A program made the translations under genes and the position numbers. The notes below the pieces were generated by a model. That model was not told where the DNA came from, did no database searches, and worked only from the letters and a program-made list of their open reading frames with translations. Shown here piece by piece: positions 59,230 to 64,000 of a stretch of 64,000 nt of DNA (the first letter of the stretch is position 1; every line of letters starts with the position of its first letter). This DNA is from Nemertoderma westbladi (taxonomy: Eukaryota > Xenacoelomorpha > Nemertodermatida > Nemertodermatidae): positions 1-64,000 of the forward strand of contig JAUCBJ010000147.1 of NCBI GenBank assembly GCA_032718475.1, read 5' to 3'.

Positions 59230-59805
59230 TGCGGCAACAGCCGAGAGCGCAGTAAGAGACAGCCGACCTCAGAGAGCTGTGGACACCAAATCTCAGGATG
59301 GCACATTTACAAGAATGGTACATCGGCATCGGATTCACTGTGGCAAGTAATGCACACATCTCCAACCAGACACAGAGACACTACATAACATTTGGAGGTA
59401 TCTCGTTGGTACCACCAAGACTGACACACTAGAACAAAGCCGCCTCCGCTTTGCAGAACATTGTTTTCGCCGTGAGGACCAGCCTGTGCACGATCTTGTG
59501 CTTTGGCAGCCCCATGGAGAAAATAAGCATGGTGGAACGACAGCCCATGACTTTTGCGAGACGCCTCTTAAAAGACACTGGCCTTGAAGATGCGGATAAT
59601 CTCGCGAAAGTCAGGGGAATAGGGAGTTGTGGCGGTGCAACGTCGTTGACAAGCCGGCATAGCCTTCTTAATACACGCTGCATTGGGTTTGCCAAGTGTG
59701 GATTGCAGGGTGGGGTGGTGACAAAATGTTTTTGTTAAGCTGGCATAGCATCTTAATGTGCAGTACTTGTGCCAGTCAATGTTATAGTAGTAGTAGTAGT
59801 AGCAT
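59230..59805 (+). pseudogene. LINE 3' fragment (RT C-terminal end)
   Basis: Two neighbouring frames give the characteristic C-terminal end of a CR1/L2- or RTE-related non-LTR element. First comes RLRFAEHCFRREDQPVHDLV followed by LWQPHG. Then, after a frameshift near 59,540, MTFARRLLKDTGLEDADNLA. The insertion ends in a (TAG)n tail at about 59,787-59,802, as such LINEs often do. It is 5'-truncated and dead. It is a different family from the LINE at 9.5-10.8 kb. Confidence 0.7.
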
Positions 59806-60453
59806 TTCGCAAAAGGGCATTTCATCGTTACAGACACACTGACACACAGACACATTTAATTAATAACTTTACAAATGAATCACATTTAGCTATGGTGGCT
59901 GATGGATTAATGGTATATCTTTACTTTGAATCATAAAAACGAGATATATCCCTTTTGATTTCTATAATTACAAACTCACATGCAAAATGGACAAGGAAAA
60001 TTACCCAATAATTGTTAAATCCGTCGCTTCATATCTCACATAAGATCGAGGGTTCGATCCCTGCATGGGGGCTAGGCCAGGCCTCGTTTTCGTTTCGGCC
60101 TTCTCTTGCTCAATAGTATAGTGAAAATCTTGGCGAACTTCGAGGGTATCATACTAAACAATCTTGGTCAGGGATTTCTGTCATCCGTAATAGATGATGT
60201 TTGGGTCTCTGGGCACCAAAGAGGAGAGTATTAGCCATTATTAACAGACACGACTAAACTGGCGTAATGCAGACTGCAGACTGGTAAATTAGGATGATGT
60301 ATGATGAATACGTTCGAATGTCCATACGGCAGACTTCCGATGGACACTTGTCAGACTAAAGGAGTTGAATACTTTCAGTTTACTTAGTGAATAAAGTATA
60401 CAAAGCAGAAAGATTCATACCTAACCTACCGCATGGTGAATCCGTAACGAAAA

Positions 60454-60564
60454 ATGTGAGTCCGTAACGCTGTTCTTAAAACGTTTGATGGGCAATAGAG
60501 AACAGACCTAACACATGGATTTAATTGGTTGTACGACCTTTCGTTGCGCGTTACGGACTCACAT
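60454..60564. repeat. short fold-back with 17-bp perfect inverted repeats
   Basis: ATGTGAGTCCGTAACGC at 60,454-60,470 is repeated exactly in inverse at 60,548-60,564, with 77 bp between. A further GTGAATCCGTAACG lies just left. This looks like a small MITE or stem-loop. Confidence 0.75.
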
Positions 60565-61220
60565 AATTCTGTACTCCTTTACTCTCCAAAAATGAATTTC
60601 TTTCTTTATAATTTCTTTCTTTCTTGATTTATTTCTGCCAAAAAATTTATCACCATCCGGAATAAATTTAGTTACCTACTTTACTTACTAGCCGAACTAG
60701 TAGAAAATACCTGACAAGTATTATGTCTTTAATTTGCAATTTAAACATTAAAATAATAATAAAAACATACAATTAATTATATTTAATTATTGTCAATTAA
60801 ATATTTCAATGCAATTTAAATTTAAAAATAACATTAGGACTAGGCAAAGTTAAAGTTTATAGCAACATAATTTAAGAAGCTTCCCCAATATTCGTATGGC
60901 ATATCTATTACGTTTGTTTATTTTTTATCATATGTATCGATATGAAAGAAAGAAGTATAAAACTGATCGCATCTTATAGTTGCTTATTATTCGCACCAAA
61001 TGCTATGAAAGTGTTTGTTTCGTTAATAATATCAATAATGGTTTGACTAGTTCAACTCACCGTGGTTGTTACCATGAAGCCGGAATTTTCGATTTTGCCT
61101 TTAATTTTTTTTTATAAGCGTTTTAAAAAAGTGTCTTTTGCGAAATTGCACATCTCCTATCATCGCCATTCTTCAAATTAACCTCGCTTTATAGATATTA
61201 TTAAAAAGCTGGCGTTCCAA

Positions 61221-61571
61221 GGATTCCAAATATGTAACTATGTTTGAATTTCATTGAGAAACAGCTGAGAAATAGGCGTTCAAAGATTGCAAGAATTATC
61301 GTTCGCTGCAGGCCATTTATTCTATTTAATAAATACACGATATTCTGGAACATTTTGTTTATGTATGAATAGCAACGCAATAGATATATTGGATAGGAAT
61401 ACCGCTATTGCCTACCAACTCATAAAATAAATAACACGTTCTAGAATTTTGTGTATTTATTAAATAGAATAAATTGCCTGCAGCGAACGATAATTCTTGC
61501 AATCTTTGAACGCCTAGCCTATATCAGCTGTTTCTCAACGAAATTCAGATATTGTTACATATTTGGTATCC
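61221..61571. repeat. long inverted repeat, about 130-bp arms
   Basis: The left arm (61,221-61,351) and right arm (61,438-61,571) are inverted copies sharing long identical blocks such as TTCAAAGATTGCAAGAATTA and CGTTCGCTGCAGGC. They differ at perhaps 10-15% of positions, and the spacer is about 86 bp. No coding capacity. It could be a fold-back transposon or a source of hairpin RNA. Confidence 0.85.
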
Positions 61572-62707
61572 GTGTTATCAGAAAATGACACTATATTAAG
61601 GGTCATGGTGTATATTGAGTTCGTTTATTTCAGCAAACTTTATGGGTAGGAGGCAGTAATCGCCATGTATTTATATCCTTATACCGCATATATCTAACGG
61701 CTCCACCCACAGAGTCTGATGTGAAAAAGGAGAAAGAGCCGGTTTTTCACGATTAGTTTAAGTTATATTGTAGTGAAACTTGTACGCACGTTGGGTTGGT
61801 ACAGGTACATATAAATACAAATATATAATGAATTAACCGAAGCATCTCAATGTACGGCACCTTTCACTTGATGAGTGTTACCCACTCCGACGCCGCTGGA
61901 TATGATGTTTAGGTTAACTTCACAAAATAATAATATTATTCTGAAAATTAGAAAACCTCAAAAAATATAAAAAAGCATTAGTAAGTAAATACTGGTCCGG
62001 TATTGATAGCCACTTGAAAATTTACCAATTTGTATGTATCTGCAATAATAAGAAAAACTACCAAACCAATCAGTTAAACTATAAATTAATTGTTAATGAG
62101 ATAAACATGGTAGGACACTGCGACACTGGTATCAGCAGGTAGAAAGCTTTTTTAAAAGGTAAACACCGCATCCAAACAAATATATAATATTTTTTGTATA
62201 TATAGCGGTAGCCAACCGCTACCAGTTCCGGTACAGATTAAATTACCGGTACCGTTAAAGATAATATAATATAAGATGAATTGTGTCTAAAAGGTTCTAA
62301 ATAAACAAACCAAACTGATTATGTGTCAAGTAACCCAAAGGCTCATTGAATAACACTTGAAGAATATATGAACAATAGGAGTAGTGGCATGATTGAAGGT
62401 TGTACTACATATAAACTCCAACAGTTAAATTTTATTAACAATTAATTCCCAAATACCAAAAAAAACAACTGTTTGCAACAGAATAAAGATTCTTTACTTC
62501 GTGTTAGGTAGCGTGGTTGGCTGTCGGAATATTTAGAAGTAGCTGGAAATTTATAATATAGGCTTAACACTCACACAATGACGACAATGTATAAAACAAT
62601 GCAGAATAAACGTGCCTCGATATCTACATATCGAATTATCTCCAACGCAACTAAGAGACTACATGGACTAACGGAACGGTATCTGTAGGCCCTGTCCTAT
62701 AAATAAT

Positions 62708-63118
62708 CTACGTAGAAGCTGAGGGCGCAAGTTTAGGTTTATCGAAAACGTTAGGCATTTCCCAGTTGGGCGACGCGTCCCCGGTAAATTCCGGTTCCCG
62801 GAACTCGAATGTCGGAACCTGATTGACGTCACCGTGCTTGTCTCCGTATATAGTAGCGAGTTTGGTTCGTTCAGCCTTCATCATGGCCTCCCACTCGGGC
62901 CCTGCCTCCACCATAGCGCCCCCAGCTGCCTCGCTCTTCTTCGCGTAATCTTGTAGCTTTGCAACGAAAAGGCGTTGGATTGGATCGAGGACGAAGGCCT
63001 TCTTTACGGCGCTTTGAAAGGCGGCCGATGTGAGGCTGAGTTGTCGGGATGACCGTGATAGTAAGGAACCCGTGCGGCCAGCAGAACGGCCGGAAAAAGA
63101 TACTGGCGGTCGGTTCAT
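62708..63118 (-). CDS. ATP5PF: ATP synthase-coupling factor 6, mitochondrial
   Basis: A 136-aa subunit (F6) of the peripheral stalk that ties F1 to Fo in mitochondrial ATP synthase. The first about 40 residues are rich in Ser and Arg with almost no acids, as a matrix-targeting presequence should be. The mature part has the family signature: LDPIQRLFVAKLQDYAKKS, a Gly/Ala linker, and VPTFEFREPEF. It is somewhat longer than the vertebrate protein (about 108 aa), with a longer presequence and a Pro/Ser-rich tail. ATG at 63,116-63,118, stop TAG at 62,708-62,710. No intron interrupts it. Confidence 0.92.
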   Translation of the reverse strand: MNRPPVSFSGRSAGRTGSLLSRSSRQLSLTSAAFQSAVKKAFVLDPIQRLFVAKLQDYAKKSEAAGGAMVEAGPEWEAMMKAERTKLATIYGDKHGDVNQVPTFEFREPEFTGDASPNWEMPNVFDKPKLAPSAST

Positions 63119-64000
63119 TGTGCAAAACTTCAGTATTTATGAATAATAAAGCAGCCTGTACCAGTAGTACAGCAGTAGTAGAACTAGTAGTAGTCTAGGT
63201 TCGATAAATCGGTAATAATACTTTACTGAATTATGTAGCGGTCTAGCGGTAGCGGTACTGCTTTACTGTATTAGCACAGACACAGACCAAAGCTGTAGTA
63301 GTGGAGGGGAATGAGAAGTACGGATGAAAGGCGGGACCTAATGAATCCAGTAATTACAGATTAGGTTAGAATTTAATATAGTTATTGGGGAGGGGATGGA
63401 ATGTAACCCAGTAACCGCAAGCATGTCAATGTCACATTGGATCCTCTATAACAATGGTACCGGTACATGAATGGATACATTCGATCTTGTTTAATTGAAA
63501 TTAGTAGCCCGAATGTAACATAGACCTACATTTATGTCAGATGTGTTTTGATTTCAGGGATCAACCAATGAAAAGCTTTCGTTTATTTGCAAGAAAATAG
63601 GCCTAAAGCTGTAAAGATAACGTTCCCCTGTCCAGCTGTCAGCCTGTCCCCCTGTCTCACTCATTTATTGCTCGGTATCAAAGACAAATCTAACCCTGTA
63701 ACCAAAACAATACGCGAAAGTCAACCTCCTCTGCTCCTGTCAACAGTTTAATTTTTGAAAGTATTCAGCAGTTATTTGCGCCGATCTTCCCCTGTACAGC
63801 TGTATGCTTCGATTGCGTTAATCTGTCAATTGCTTCCAAGCTCCATCTCCATCTGAAACAAGACTGCAAGAGGATAGCAGCCCTTTGGCCTCGGGCAGTC
63901 GGGCCAGGCCAGTTACACTAAGCAGCTAAGTCCGAAAGTCCACAAAATTTCTTAGATTAGAGCCGCATGACCTTTGTGCCTGACCAACATAACGCTATAC
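63119..64000. other. 5' flank of ATP5PF and right window edge
   Basis: No gene seen. Contains ACCGGTA (about 63,459), TAGGCCTA (about 63,600) and a copy of the dispersed TTCTAACCAAAA-type repeat (about 63,697-63,820). Confidence 0.5.

Larger units (their letters stand above)
59806..62707. other. intergenic, inverted repeats, no gene
   Basis: No coding pattern. A Pol III B-box-like GGGTTCGATCCC at 60,050-60,061 hints at an old tRNA-derived SINE, but no A-box is clear. Two inverted repeats (60,454-60,564 and 61,221-61,571) are listed separately. TTTATT near 62,430 may be the poly(A) signal for the gene at 62,708. Confidence 0.5.

Overview
This is animal nuclear DNA, AT-rich and repeat-laden, probably from a marine invertebrate. 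The genes are metazoan in type: PARP1, VPS33A, mitochondrial ATP synthase coupling factor 6, an arrestin-domain gene and a CARD-domain gene. The mobile DNA is also of animal type: a BEL/Pao LTR retrotransposon, LINE remnants, a Merlin transposase relic, a Helitron-like insertion and tRNA-derived SINEs. I cannot name the species. PARP1, VPS33A and ATP5PF each read through with no intron, while the arrestin-domain gene keeps two introns. The palindromes TAGGCCTA and ACCGGT are strikingly common outside genes.

Layout. Bases 1-10.5 kb: a 146-bp tandem repeat with CTCF-like cores, a frameshifted CARD-domain gene (minus strand), AT-rich DNA with fold-back repeats, a 24-bp minisatellite, a Merlin-type transposase relic, several short tandem repeats and a decayed RTE-like LINE. 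Bases 10,532-39,768: a direct tandem duplication with a unit of about 14.45 kb. Each copy carries an intact intronless PARP1 (1023 aa), a tRNA-derived SINE, exons 1-2 of an arrestin-domain gene and a 3-kb, 49-bp satellite dense in E-boxes. By eye the copies differ by two substitutions, one G in a homopolymer, and a 334-bp Helitron-like insertion found only in the second copy.

Bases 39,605-54,122: a 14.5-kb BEL/Pao-type element on the minus strand with 929-bp LTRs. It carries a partly duplicated gag, a broken pol, and an extra region of about 790 codons between pol and the 3' LTR that I do not recognise. The whole element sits in intron 2 of the second arrestin-domain gene copy, whose last exon is at 54,487-55,102. 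The right end of the tandem duplication lies inside the element's left LTR, so the duplication is younger than the retrotransposon. It also left the first copy of the arrestin-domain gene without its 3' exon.

Bases 55-64 kb: VPS33A (minus), a LINE 3' fragment, inverted repeats, and the ATP synthase coupling factor 6 gene (minus). The host genes work in separate processes: DNA damage signalling (PARP1), endolysosomal tethering and fusion (VPS33A), membrane protein trafficking (arrestin domain), oxidative phosphorylation (ATP5PF) and possible death or innate signalling (CARD). Nothing suggests they are co-regulated. The best candidate for something undescribed is the accessory ORF of the BEL/Pao element. 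Next come the very recent PARP1 tandem duplication and the broken arrestin-domain gene.
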